From a virus: 64,000 bases of DNA. Location: positions 124,001 to 188,000 of IMG/VR virus record IMGVR_UViG_3300036944_001324; one strand, given 5' to 3'. The notes beneath the pieces were generated by a model. It was not told where the DNA came from and did not search any database. It worked only from the letters and a program-made list of their open reading frames with translations. Shown here piece by piece: positions 35,718-43,492 of the stretch; the stretch's first letter is position 1; every line of letters starts with the position of its first letter. Position numbers and translations under genes: made by a program.

Positions 35718-36165
35718 GATCACCATCGTTGATTTCACAGAACTTGAGCCACTGATCGAAGACATTCAGTGGCTGTTCGATGAGACCATCAGCATCGAAG
35801 CTCTGGTAGGCGATTACATCGCCGCGTATACCGAGCTTGGTGAGAACATCTCATCGGCGTTAGAAGACCAAGTCATGGAACAAATTACCAACTTCTTGTT
35901 GCAAGACTACGAAGACGGTGGGTTGTTCACTGCGGTCGCAGCAAAAGGCATGCCATCTGTCAGCAAGACTTTGCGACTGATCTTCCAACTCATCCACTTT
36001 ATCTTGAAAGATAACGAAATCGAGTTGGATGACGAGCCTCCGTGGGAGCTGGTTGGTATGCGTGGCCAAAGTCACGTCATCTTCGGCCAAGAGAAAACTA
36101 CACTGTCTGCAGCCCACTCTGCGGCACTTCAGACGCAACTCCAGGATTCGGTAGATGGAAACTAG
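35644..36165 (+). CDS. Unknown 173-aa protein, possible paralog of the previous one
   Basis: ATG 35644 lies inside the previous gene, an overlap of 74 bases. The core ITIVDFTELEPLIEDIQWLF and the later SKTLRLIFQLIHFIL match the spacing of similar blocks in the 35115 product. Acidic overall. Function unknown. Confidence 0.68.
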   Translation: MHLTDTNYKKYYPLEGLCSEGLISKITIVDFTELEPLIEDIQWLFDETISIEALVGDYIAAYTELGENISSALEDQVMEQITNFLLQDYEDGGLFTAVAAKGMPSVSKTLRLIFQLIHFILKDNEIELDDEPPWELVGMRGQSHVIFGQEKTTLSAAHSAALQTQLQDSVDGN

Positions 36166-36529
36166 GCTTGTTCCTAAAACCAAAGACAACGAAATCGTCG
36201 TGGTGAACTTTCCAGGCTGGCAACGCTACCTGGACATCTGCATCATGACGCGAGAAAGCACGGGTCGATTGATACTCTCTCGTCTCATTGACTACTGCAG
36301 TAATAACTTTCAAAACAGTATTGCTCAGTTTGACAAGCTCTCTCAGCTCAGTGAATTCAATCCCCATGGTCTTCCTGATCTGGCTGACAACATTATGGGA
36401 CTGGGAGTAGACGTGTATTTCACTTGTTTCGAGAATGAGCTCTTTGAGCTCGGATACGCTCGTGATCTGCCGTTTGAATTAGCCCATGTCGGACCCCACA
36501 GACTCTATCTGCGGCGTCTTATCTTCTAA
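36155..36529 (+). CDS. Unknown 124-aa protein
   Basis: Overlaps the previous gene by 11 bases. Opens with strands (NEIVVVNFPGWQRYLDICIM), has a helical middle and ends in strands (VGPHRLYLRRLIF). Last of the overlapping run, closed by a terminator. Confidence 0.7.
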   Translation: METRLVPKTKDNEIVVVNFPGWQRYLDICIMTRESTGRLILSRLIDYCSNNFQNSIAQFDKLSQLSEFNPHGLPDLADNIMGLGVDVYFTCFENELFELGYARDLPFELAHVGPHRLYLRRLIF

Positions 36530-36534
36530 CCTCT

Positions 36535-36597
36535 ATACAACCACCTCCACGATCCTTGACGGGTCTGGAGGTGGTTGTAGTTGATTCTTTTTCTTTT
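36535..36597 (+). terminator. Terminator hairpin
   Basis: CAACCACCTCCA pairs with TGGAGGTGGTTG, followed by a T-rich TTCTTTTTCTTTT that runs into the next ATG. Confidence 0.75.
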
Positions 36598-36993
36598 ATG
36601 TACGATTTCAAAATTGGTGTCCGGTACAACTTGCAATTTCGTGGTGCTCCCATTTTGGGGACGGGACTGAAGAACGCGAGGATGTGCGGTGTTGTTGACT
36701 ACCGCGTAGCGTCCAACGAAAGCAACGTGACTACGCAGCACTCGAACATGATTCCTTATCTGGAAGCCACTGTTCAGCACGATCCCACGGTTTTGAGCTA
36801 CGTGCTCTTTGAAACCGAGTCGGGTGCACGGGCAGCATATGCCTATCCGTGGATCATTGAGTCATCCATCGAGATTGCTCAAAACAAAACACTGACGTTC
36901 ACCGTGCCTGGCGGCTCAGCCGATGACGCGCAACGTATCAAGGACATCCTGTCTTCTGCAGGTTGGAAGAACATCACGTTCACCCTGACCTGA
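36598..36993 (+). CDS. Unknown 131-aa protein
   Basis: ATG 36598 chosen; the longer frame begins with TTG inside the terminator stem. Beta-rich (DFKIGVRYNLQFRGAP, SYVLFETESGARAAYAYPW) with a short helical C-terminus. No recognised family. The gene lacks a clear ribosome site. Confidence 0.62.
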   Translation: MYDFKIGVRYNLQFRGAPILGTGLKNARMCGVVDYRVASNESNVTTQHSNMIPYLEATVQHDPTVLSYVLFETESGARAAYAYPWIIESSIEIAQNKTLTFTVPGGSADDAQRIKDILSSAGWKNITFTLT

Positions 36994-37337
36994 TTAGTGG
37001 CGTGGTGGTTTTTGTCCATTAATGAATAAAGACCATAGCGCTACTAATGGTATGCAGAAGAAACTCAATCGCGATTCGATCTCGTATCGATGGTACGGCC
37101 TCACGCCCTTCGTCCACAGTTGCTGCCACCCTTAACTCGCACACACTTCTTTTTTCCTTTCTTGATGTGGTGTCGTAGAACAAGTGTGGCGTCAAACGGT
37201 CATGGTCCCGAGGTGAGAGTTTGTTTTGTGCCTGCCTCTGAACGCCAGCCCGACTTGTTCGAGGCTGGCGTTTATGCCGTCTTTTCGTTTTATGGTATTG
37301 TTTACCATGTGGTTGAGTCTTTTGTCAGCAAGAACGC
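36994..37337 (+). other. 344-base gap holding two hairpins
   Basis: ATTAGTGGCG (36995) pairs with CGCTACTAAT (about 37041) around a 35-base loop, probably ending the 36598 unit. A second hairpin lies at 37240. Between them there is no ribosome site or believable gene. Confidence 0.5.
37240..37282 (+). terminator. Terminator hairpin before the polymerase gene
   Basis: AACGCCAGCC pairs with GGCTGGCGTT (one bulge), then TATGCCGTCTTTTCG. Confidence 0.75.
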
Positions 37338-39524
37338 ATGTTGTGTTACGCAGAGCGTCTGCGGTCTTTTCTTGATTCAGCAAAAGTAATGATTGATCCA
37401 AATAACCCTTTCGTGATGACGGCTGAGTCCTATAAACGGGACGTCTATCCGGTCAAGCACTATATTGACCAGAGTTCTCATTTCCTTCACGTGATGACCG
37501 GTAAGGCTTATCCGGAATGCCAAAGCTACGTGAAGAAGGCTTTAACTAGTCGGCGGTTCCCTCACGTCAAGAATCCAGTCGTCAAGTATCTACACCGTCA
37601 GGAAAACGGTGATCGAGAACCCCAAGAGCTTCCGCTTACAGACTACTTGAAAGAAGTTCTCACCAACCGTGAGATCATGGCGCCTACCCTTACCACGTAC
37701 ATCAGCTCTGATGTATTTGAATCGGTGCTTGCCAAGTACATTCGCGGTAACGTTGCAAAGCGTAACGTGGCTAAGAAAGCCATGTTCGTAGCTGAGGCTG
37801 CTAAGGACGACATCAAGTTCTTCTTCATGAAGAACGAGCAGCGCAACCGCAAGCTCTCCAACAACTCTATCTCTGGTGCGCACGCCTCACCCAGCACGCC
37901 GCTGTACAACCAGACCAATCACAGCACGTTGACTTCGCACTGCCGGATGACTTCGGGTCACGGTAACGCCAACAATGAAAAGCTCCTGTCAGGTAACCGA
38001 CACTACTGGAAACCTGAACTGGTCATCAACAACATCATCTCTATTACGCAGAACGTCGAATACGACAAACTGCAAGCGGTGATCGACAAGTACCAGTTGC
38101 ACCTACCTAGCGTGCAAGACATCATGGCTTGTATCACGTACTCGACGAACCTGTACTGGCACAGTCGTACGTGGGAAGATAAGTTCCAATCGCTTGTGGA
38201 GCGTTTGACGCCTATTCAACGCGCTGCTTTCCTGTACACGGGTGATCTGTTTCACATCACCAAACACAACGACGCTTTCATGCGTAAGTTCTTGGGTCAG
38301 TTGTCGGCCAAGTGCCTTGGCGAAGTTAGTGATCCGGTATCGGAAGTCAAGAAATACCACGAAGACTACGTAATCCTGTCTCACCAGATCTGTGCTACGG
38401 AAATGCGTGGTAAGGGCAAGGACTACAAGGAGCTTGGTAACTGCCCGGAAATGCAAACACTCATTGCTACCACGGCCAACATCAAGAGCACCATCTTTGA
38501 GTATGCTGATTTCATCGAAGTCATCTTTGTAAGTAACAACTCCCCTGCGTCTGTTCCTTACTTCCCTTCATCGATTCGTCGCTCTGCCCTGACGTCTGAT
38601 ACTGACTCCACCATTTTCACGGTACAAGAATGGGTGATCTGGTACTTCGGTAAACTCATATTTACCGAACGTGCAGTTGCTCTCGCTGCTACTGTTGTGT
38701 TCTTGGCATCACAATCGATTGTTCACGTTCTTGCTCGCATGAGCATCAACTGCGGGGTGTCTACCAAGAACATGTGGCTCACGGCCATGAAGAATGAATT
38801 CTTCTTCCCTGTTTTTGTTCCTACTCCGGTAAGTAAACACTACTGGGCTTTGATCAGTTGCCAAGAAGGTAACATTGCCGAGAAGCTCAAGAAAGAAATC
38901 AAGGGCGTTCACCTTAAGAGCTCTAACGCTCCTAAGGAAGTGAATGACAAAGCAGAAGAGATGATGCTGGAAATAGCTCACACCGTCATGCGTGGTGAGA
39001 AGGTTTCTTTGATCAAGCTGTTCAAACAAGTCGCTGACGTTGAGCGCTCCATTATGGACGCTATCAAACGTGGTGATGGACGTTACTGCCGTCGTGGTGA
39101 AATCAAACCAGCGGACACTTATGCCAAGCCTAAACATCAAAGCAACTACATGCACCATGACTTCTGGAACGAATGCTTTGCTTTCAAGTACGGTACGCAA
39201 GAAGCTCCGCCTTACGCTGTTATCAAACTCTCAGGTGGTTTGAAGAACGCAACCGCTACCAAGGAATGGCTCGAGAAGATCGACCCACAGGTAGCAGAGA
39301 AGGTAAGAGCTTATCTCGCAAGAACTGGACGTGATAAGCTTGGTGCTTTTCAAATCCCTAAACAAATCGTTGACGTGCGTGGTGTACCGGAAGAGATTCT
39401 TCTGGCCATCAATGCTAGAAAGATCGTGTCTGACATTTCCAAGATCTTTTACCTGATCTTGGCGACGGTTGGATACCATGGTCTCGATAAGAAGATGACC
39501 AAGCTTTTGAGCGATACTTACTAA
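37338..39524 (+). CDS. Family B DNA polymerase, C-terminal (palm/thumb) part
   Basis: Replicative DNA polymerase portion. Visible: motif B-like KLSNNSISGA (about 173-181) and motif C TSDTDST (Asp421, Asp423), the YGDTDS-type metal site. Motif A (DxxSLYP) and the 3'-5' exonuclease motifs are absent from this 728-aa product and from the other genes in the window, so the N-terminal half is probably encoded elsewhere. Start uncertain: ATG 37338 or ATG 37389. Alternatively motif A is diverged beyond recognition. Confidence 0.68.
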   Translation: MLCYAERLRSFLDSAKVMIDPNNPFVMTAESYKRDVYPVKHYIDQSSHFLHVMTGKAYPECQSYVKKALTSRRFPHVKNPVVKYLHRQENGDREPQELPLTDYLKEVLTNREIMAPTLTTYISSDVFESVLAKYIRGNVAKRNVAKKAMFVAEAAKDDIKFFFMKNEQRNRKLSNNSISGAHASPSTPLYNQTNHSTLTSHCRMTSGHGNANNEKLLSGNRHYWKPELVINNIISITQNVEYDKLQAVIDKYQLHLPSVQDIMACITYSTNLYWHSRTWEDKFQSLVERLTPIQRAAFLYTGDLFHITKHNDAFMRKFLGQLSAKCLGEVSDPVSEVKKYHEDYVILSHQICATEMRGKGKDYKELGNCPEMQTLIATTANIKSTIFEYADFIEVIFVSNNSPASVPYFPSSIRRSALTSDTDSTIFTVQEWVIWYFGKLIFTERAVALAATVVFLASQSIVHVLARMSINCGVSTKNMWLTAMKNEFFFPVFVPTPVSKHYWALISCQEGNIAEKLKKEIKGVHLKSSNAPKEVNDKAEEMMLEIAHTVMRGEKVSLIKLFKQVADVERSIMDAIKRGDGRYCRRGEIKPADTYAKPKHQSNYMHHDFWNECFAFKYGTQEAPPYAVIKLSGGLKNATATKEWLEKIDPQVAEKVRAYLARTGRDKLGAFQIPKQIVDVRGVPEEILLAINARKIVSDISKIFYLILATVGYHGLDKKMTKLLSDTY

Positions 39525-39529
39525 CAAGA

Positions 39530-39585
39530 CAGCATATAGCCCTACCCGGACCATCTAAGGCTCGGGTAGGGCTTGTATGGCGTCA
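39530..39585 (+). terminator. Bidirectional terminator with shared loop
   Basis: AGCCCTACCCG / CGGGTAGGGCT stem between convergent genes. The loop GACCATCTAAGGCT is the reverse complement of the loop at 22871-22884. Confidence 0.8.
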
Positions 39586-40677
39586 GGAAGAACTAGCAAT
39601 CATCTCGATGGCATCAAGCATCTCAAGAATCACGGGAGCGTCTGTTTTCATCTGGGTTGTAATGACTTGTCGCATGTTGGAATAGTCGATCATGCGGATC
39701 ATGTACTGCAAGTTTGATTTGTCGTATTCCTTCAAACGGGAAGGACTCAAAGCGGCCATCGCTGCGACGACCTTAATGCGTGCTACGACTTCAGCCCACG
39801 CGTATTGACGTGTTGGTGCCATGGCCGGAAGTTGCATGGCTTCTGCTGCGTTACTGGCAGTCACTGTCGGAATGTTGCACAGCATGTCGTGCAGGCTCAG
39901 GCCCGATGTCTGCAAATGCTCGATAGAGTGGTGCAATACCTTATCCGTGATCATCGAGTGATCACCTAACGCGAATGGATTTCTGCGCGATGGTTGTTTG
40001 AGAGGGTTCTTTGCGATGTGTGCAATCATCCGGTTGAGCAAAGCTACGTCCAGATGAGAGGGTATGGCATTTGCCAAGACATACGCATGCACAAACATAG
40101 GTGTCGTTTTTGGTGTTTGGCCACGTTGCAGTAGAGCGCGCTGCTCAATCAGAAAACAACGCCACATGATCGCCATCATGGTGATATTCACAGAGATCAC
40201 CGCGTAACCGCGTTCGCCACTATAAGCGACGCCGTTAGGAATGTGCATATCCAGATCAGTCTTGCAGTGATCAAGTATCTTGACAGGGGTTGCGTTCTTC
40301 CAATCTGCAGCTATCGCGTAGACGTCGAAGGGTTCGCTGTTGCCAACGATGATCTCTTTGACGCCGTCACCATAGAAGACACCATCGTGCAAAACACCTT
40401 GATGGATTGAGTTGGTCAGTTTCAACCCCATCGCCATGTAAGGCGCGCCAGTGTCCACAAGTTCGTAGTAACGCTCAAGAGGTGCATCAAGGTTCACACG
40501 CATGCTGTTGAGCATGCGCACTAACAAGTGGGTAGATCGAGTACCGATAGTTCTGGTATGGTAGTACGACAAGGCTTGCTGAAGGTTTCTGCTCAAACCA
40601 GAACGCGCTTGTGACCAGGCAGGTGAAATCACAACGCCGCGTTCTGAACTAGGACTTTTGTTGAAGAGGGTTTGCAT
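39583..40677 (-). CDS. Unknown 364-aa protein
   Basis: Start set at ATG 40677 (MQTLFNKSPSSERG); the frame continues upstream without a good start. The only minus-strand gene between 21232 and 55729. Mixed alpha/beta with a helical C-terminus (RIKVVAAMAALSPSRLKEYD). No recognised motif. Confidence 0.72.
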   Translation of the reverse strand: MQTLFNKSPSSERGVVISPAWSQARSGLSRNLQQALSYYHTRTIGTRSTHLLVRMLNSMRVNLDAPLERYYELVDTGAPYMAMGLKLTNSIHQGVLHDGVFYGDGVKEIIVGNSEPFDVYAIAADWKNATPVKILDHCKTDLDMHIPNGVAYSGERGYAVISVNITMMAIMWRCFLIEQRALLQRGQTPKTTPMFVHAYVLANAIPSHLDVALLNRMIAHIAKNPLKQPSRRNPFALGDHSMITDKVLHHSIEHLQTSGLSLHDMLCNIPTVTASNAAEAMQLPAMAPTRQYAWAEVVARIKVVAAMAALSPSRLKEYDKSNLQYMIRMIDYSNMRQVITTQMKTDAPVILEMLDAIEMIASSS

Positions 40678-41155
40678 AAATCTTGTTGCGTTGTTCTTTG
40701 GGTACAAGCCTTACGATTGGTTAGGCTGGATGTAACTTCACACGATTGAAATGGAGAAAAAAGTCAAGCACTACACCAATAGTATAGGAGATTGCTTTTA
40801 GATCTTCTACGTGGCACGCACGCGTCTCTTAAGAGACCTGCCACCAATGCACCGGGTAATGTGTCTCAATGTGATAATCGCGTTGGGTAACTGAACTTTT
40901 GGTGGCTGAGGAGGCGCTAGCTAAGGCGTGCTTTTTCTGAGAACCGTAACCATTTAGATGCTGAAACACCTGGGTTTGGAAGGTGTCCTGTACAAGCAGA
41001 GAAGGTGTGGTGATGAGAGGTTAAGTCTACAACGTGATGAAAAACGAAGTAGATCCTAACTTTTTTCAGCCACACATCATCACTGTGAGTTAGGATTACA
41101 CTCCTCCCTCGAGATGCATTTCGTCAACAAAGTACTTTCAAGAAAGGAACACCCC
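40678..41155 (+). other. 478-base leader and control region of the ChmA gene
   Basis: Divergent from the 39583 gene. Contains several inverted repeats, among them TGGCACGCACGC with a GTCTCTTAAGAGAC palindrome near 40820-40842 and ACACCT/AGGTGT near 40967-40985. Promoter-like copy 3 lies at 41064. No believable gene or tRNA. Confidence 0.5.
41064..41095 (+). promoter_or_regulatory. Dispersed promoter-like element, copy 3 (ChmA)
   Basis: TTTCAGCCACACATCATC then ACTGTGAGTTAGG. It is flanked by an inverted repeat, ATCCTAAC (41053-41060) and GTTAGGAT (41089-41096). It lies 61 bases upstream of the most strongly codon-biased gene in this half of the window. Confidence 0.55.
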
Positions 41156-43129
41156 ATGGGCGTTCAATCTGGTAACAACCAAACCAACGTGTCTTCTGCT
41201 GCTCCTGCACAACAAACCCCCGATGCGGGTCTGCACGTCCGTTCCGAACAAAAGCAAGCTGCTGCTGCCGACACCTCCGGCATGTGGAGTTTTGTCAACA
41301 GCGGCCTGCCTGAAATCGTCTCGACCAAAGCCGGCGGCGCCGACGTTCGCACCATCGTGGCCACCATCGCCGCGATCATGGCCAAGGAAGCTCCTCAGCC
41401 TGGCTTCGATGTGGACACCCACGTCGTGGACAACACCGTGGACACCGGCTGGCGCTACAGCACCGTGATCGTCTCGCTCAAGCAGAAGACCACCAACACC
41501 GTCGCGTTCTACCCGCTGGTGCTCGAGTCGACCGAAACCCGCGCCCTGGAAGCCGACGTGCGCGAAGTGGGCAACATCGTCTACCACGTGGACCGTGTGC
41601 CTTCGGACGCTCTGGACGCCGACATGACGGCAGCTATCGCCAAGCTGATGCTCACGACCTTCCCCGGTCATGAACTGCTGGACGTGGGCGGCATGGTGGT
41701 GGCTCGCACCGTCGATGCTGCCGCTGAAGATCAAGTGCGTCCCGTGCTGTACAACGCAGTGCGCGCCTGCTTGACCGCCATCGTGGAAAAGAACCCCGAG
41801 TTCGTCGACATGAACCTGGGCCTGCGGTCTGACGACACGTACCAAAGCGTCAACCTGCAAGTCACGAACCAGCACCACATCGACATCGTCGGCCAGCCCA
41901 TCCGCCAAGACGTGATCGTCACCCTGACGGCTCGCCAAAAGCAGAACGACCAAGGCAATCAGCCCGGTGGCCAAAAGCACCGCTCGATCCACGACATCGG
42001 TGGCACTGAATCCGTGATCGGCGGCATCGGTGGTTTCTTCGACGTGGTGATCACGCCTCCTGCGACCAACTCGGCCTACGCGATGGCCAACCAGAACCCC
42101 CTGGACCGCACGCGTTCGTTCGTCAAGCGCCTGGTGCTGACGCACTTCAACCAACCGCGTCTGTCGACCCTGTCGTCGACGCTGATGATGCTGAACCAAG
42201 CGACTCTGTTCTCCGATCCGTCGGTGAGCGATTCGGTGTTCTATCAGCGCATGAAGCAGCACCGCCTGGACGTCGGCGCCAAGGACAAGGGTGTGGACCC
42301 TACCGATGTGGGCATCCTGAACCTGATCAGCAACGTGATGAACGTGCCTGCCGGTCAAGCCGTGCAACCGTTCGATCTCAAGAGCAACACGCTGACCACC
42401 GATGTGTTCGCCGGCTTCATGAACCAGGTCTTCCACCCTGGCTTCTCGTTGGCGATCGACGTTCCTCGCGCCGGCCCACAAAGCTGGGTGCTGGACGTGT
42501 TCACCGGTGCAGCTGCTGGCCGTCCTGAAGCTCTGAGCGAAATCGTCCGTGCAGCCAACAAGCTGACCAACGGCGCTTTCGGCAATCACTTCTTCAAGGG
42601 CTCGCCTGCCGGTCAAAACATCGTGACGACCGACATGATCTTCTCCGAAGTGAACAACACCGTGCACAACGGCTACTACGTCAAGGGTGACGGCGTCAAG
42701 CGCGACATCCGTGAAGTGGACTACCTGTACGTGCTGAACCGCTTTGGCCAGATGGACAAGACGGCCCTCGACTGGGCCATGACGTTCCTGGTGGACCGCG
42801 TGAATCCCTACCAGCGCATGGCGCGCCGCAAGGAAATCATCGAAGCCTGTGTCGGCGGCCGCGTGACCATCACTGGTTTCAGCGAGCGTCACACCTTCAG
42901 CGATCACTTCGTCGGCTCGCTGTTCGCAGCCTGCCTGGACATGAAGCTCAAGCCCAACTTCCAGTACAACAACCCGCTGGCGGGTGCTACGACTGGTCTG
43001 GTGGCTCCTGGCTTCGTGGGCTCGCGCGGCATGATCAACGGCAACCTGCTGCAAGCTGGCTTCACCGCCGCTGGCAACAACGCGGCCGCTGGTGGCGCTT
43101 TCCACAACCCATCCCTGGGTCGTTGGTAA
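41156..43129 (+). CDS. chmA: Candidate nuclear shell protein ChmA (chimallin, phiKZ gp54-like)
   Basis: 657 aa; start 41156 with AAAGGAACACCCC. ChmA proteins are about 600-650 aa and self-assemble into the lattice enclosing phage DNA. Here the length fits, codons are extremely biased (abundant protein), the ordered core is flanked by flexible N- and C-terminal tails (first 45 residues Ala/Gln-rich, last 40 Gly/Asn/Ala-rich), and the RNAP beta' N-half follows, as phiKZ gp54 precedes gp55. No signal peptide. The assignment rests on size, context and composition rather than a motif; a major virion protein is the alternative. Confidence 0.72.
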   Translation: MGVQSGNNQTNVSSAAPAQQTPDAGLHVRSEQKQAAAADTSGMWSFVNSGLPEIVSTKAGGADVRTIVATIAAIMAKEAPQPGFDVDTHVVDNTVDTGWRYSTVIVSLKQKTTNTVAFYPLVLESTETRALEADVREVGNIVYHVDRVPSDALDADMTAAIAKLMLTTFPGHELLDVGGMVVARTVDAAAEDQVRPVLYNAVRACLTAIVEKNPEFVDMNLGLRSDDTYQSVNLQVTNQHHIDIVGQPIRQDVIVTLTARQKQNDQGNQPGGQKHRSIHDIGGTESVIGGIGGFFDVVITPPATNSAYAMANQNPLDRTRSFVKRLVLTHFNQPRLSTLSSTLMMLNQATLFSDPSVSDSVFYQRMKQHRLDVGAKDKGVDPTDVGILNLISNVMNVPAGQAVQPFDLKSNTLTTDVFAGFMNQVFHPGFSLAIDVPRAGPQSWVLDVFTGAAAGRPEALSEIVRAANKLTNGAFGNHFFKGSPAGQNIVTTDMIFSEVNNTVHNGYYVKGDGVKRDIREVDYLYVLNRFGQMDKTALDWAMTFLVDRVNPYQRMARRKEIIEACVGGRVTITGFSERHTFSDHFVGSLFAACLDMKLKPNFQYNNPLAGATTGLVAPGFVGSRGMINGNLLQAGFTAAGNNAAAGGAFHNPSLGRW

Positions 43130-43184
43130 GCAGTTGCTACATGGGTAGCGTAAGTTATCCATGTTTCACAAGCCTTGCATGAAA

Positions 43185-43290
43185 GAGTAATCACACACCA
43201 CACTCAACCTACTTCTTTGACACCGCTTTAAAAGAGCTTTAAGTCATTGAGGTAGGAAGAGTGCGTGTGGTTATTTCTTTTATGCTGTCA
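43185..43290 (+). terminator. Long terminator hairpin after the ChmA gene
   Basis: CCACACTC and CCTAC (43198-43212) pair with GTAGG, GAGTG and GTGTGG (about 43251-43271), with an inner AAGAGCTTT structure, followed by TTTCTTTTATGCTGTC. Confidence 0.65.
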
Positions 43291-43318
43291 GTTCATAAAT
43301 ACAAGGAGTGCAGAGAAG

Positions 43319-43489
43319 ATGGTTCCAAGTTCGAAGAAAGTTCAAGTCAATCATAGCGTCGAGCGCGCAATTCGCTCGTTCAGCCGTAGTCGCTGGCCGA
43401 TGGTGACACAAGGCGTCTTGCTGGGTGTTGCTGCGATTGGCGCAACGAGTATGATGTTCAACGTGATCACTCACGTAATCCAGAACTAA
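43319..43489 (+). CDS. 56-aa single-span membrane protein
   Basis: ATG 43319 with AAGGAG upstream. Basic N-terminus (SKKVQVNHSVERAIRSFSRSRW) and a C-terminal hydrophobic segment (VTQGVLLGVAAIGATSMMFNV). Ends four bases before the RNAP start, so it is cotranscribed with it. Role unknown; the position between ChmA and RNAP makes it interesting. Confidence 0.65.
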   Translation: MVPSSKKVQVNHSVERAIRSFSRSRWPMVTQGVLLGVAAIGATSMMFNVITHVIQN

Positions 43490-43492
43490 GCA

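Noticed and set aside
37090-37389. A 99-codon frame before the polymerase gene
   Set aside because: It runs through a terminator hairpin and has no ribosome site.
40780-40860. A possible tRNA-like fold in the ChmA leader
   Set aside because: Only one stem (TGGCA...TGCCA with an inner palindrome) is present; there are no anticodon or T arms.
41138-43162. A 674-codon minus-strand open frame opposite ChmA
   Set aside because: Same cause: an antisense shadow of a codon-biased gene with no protein-like composition.
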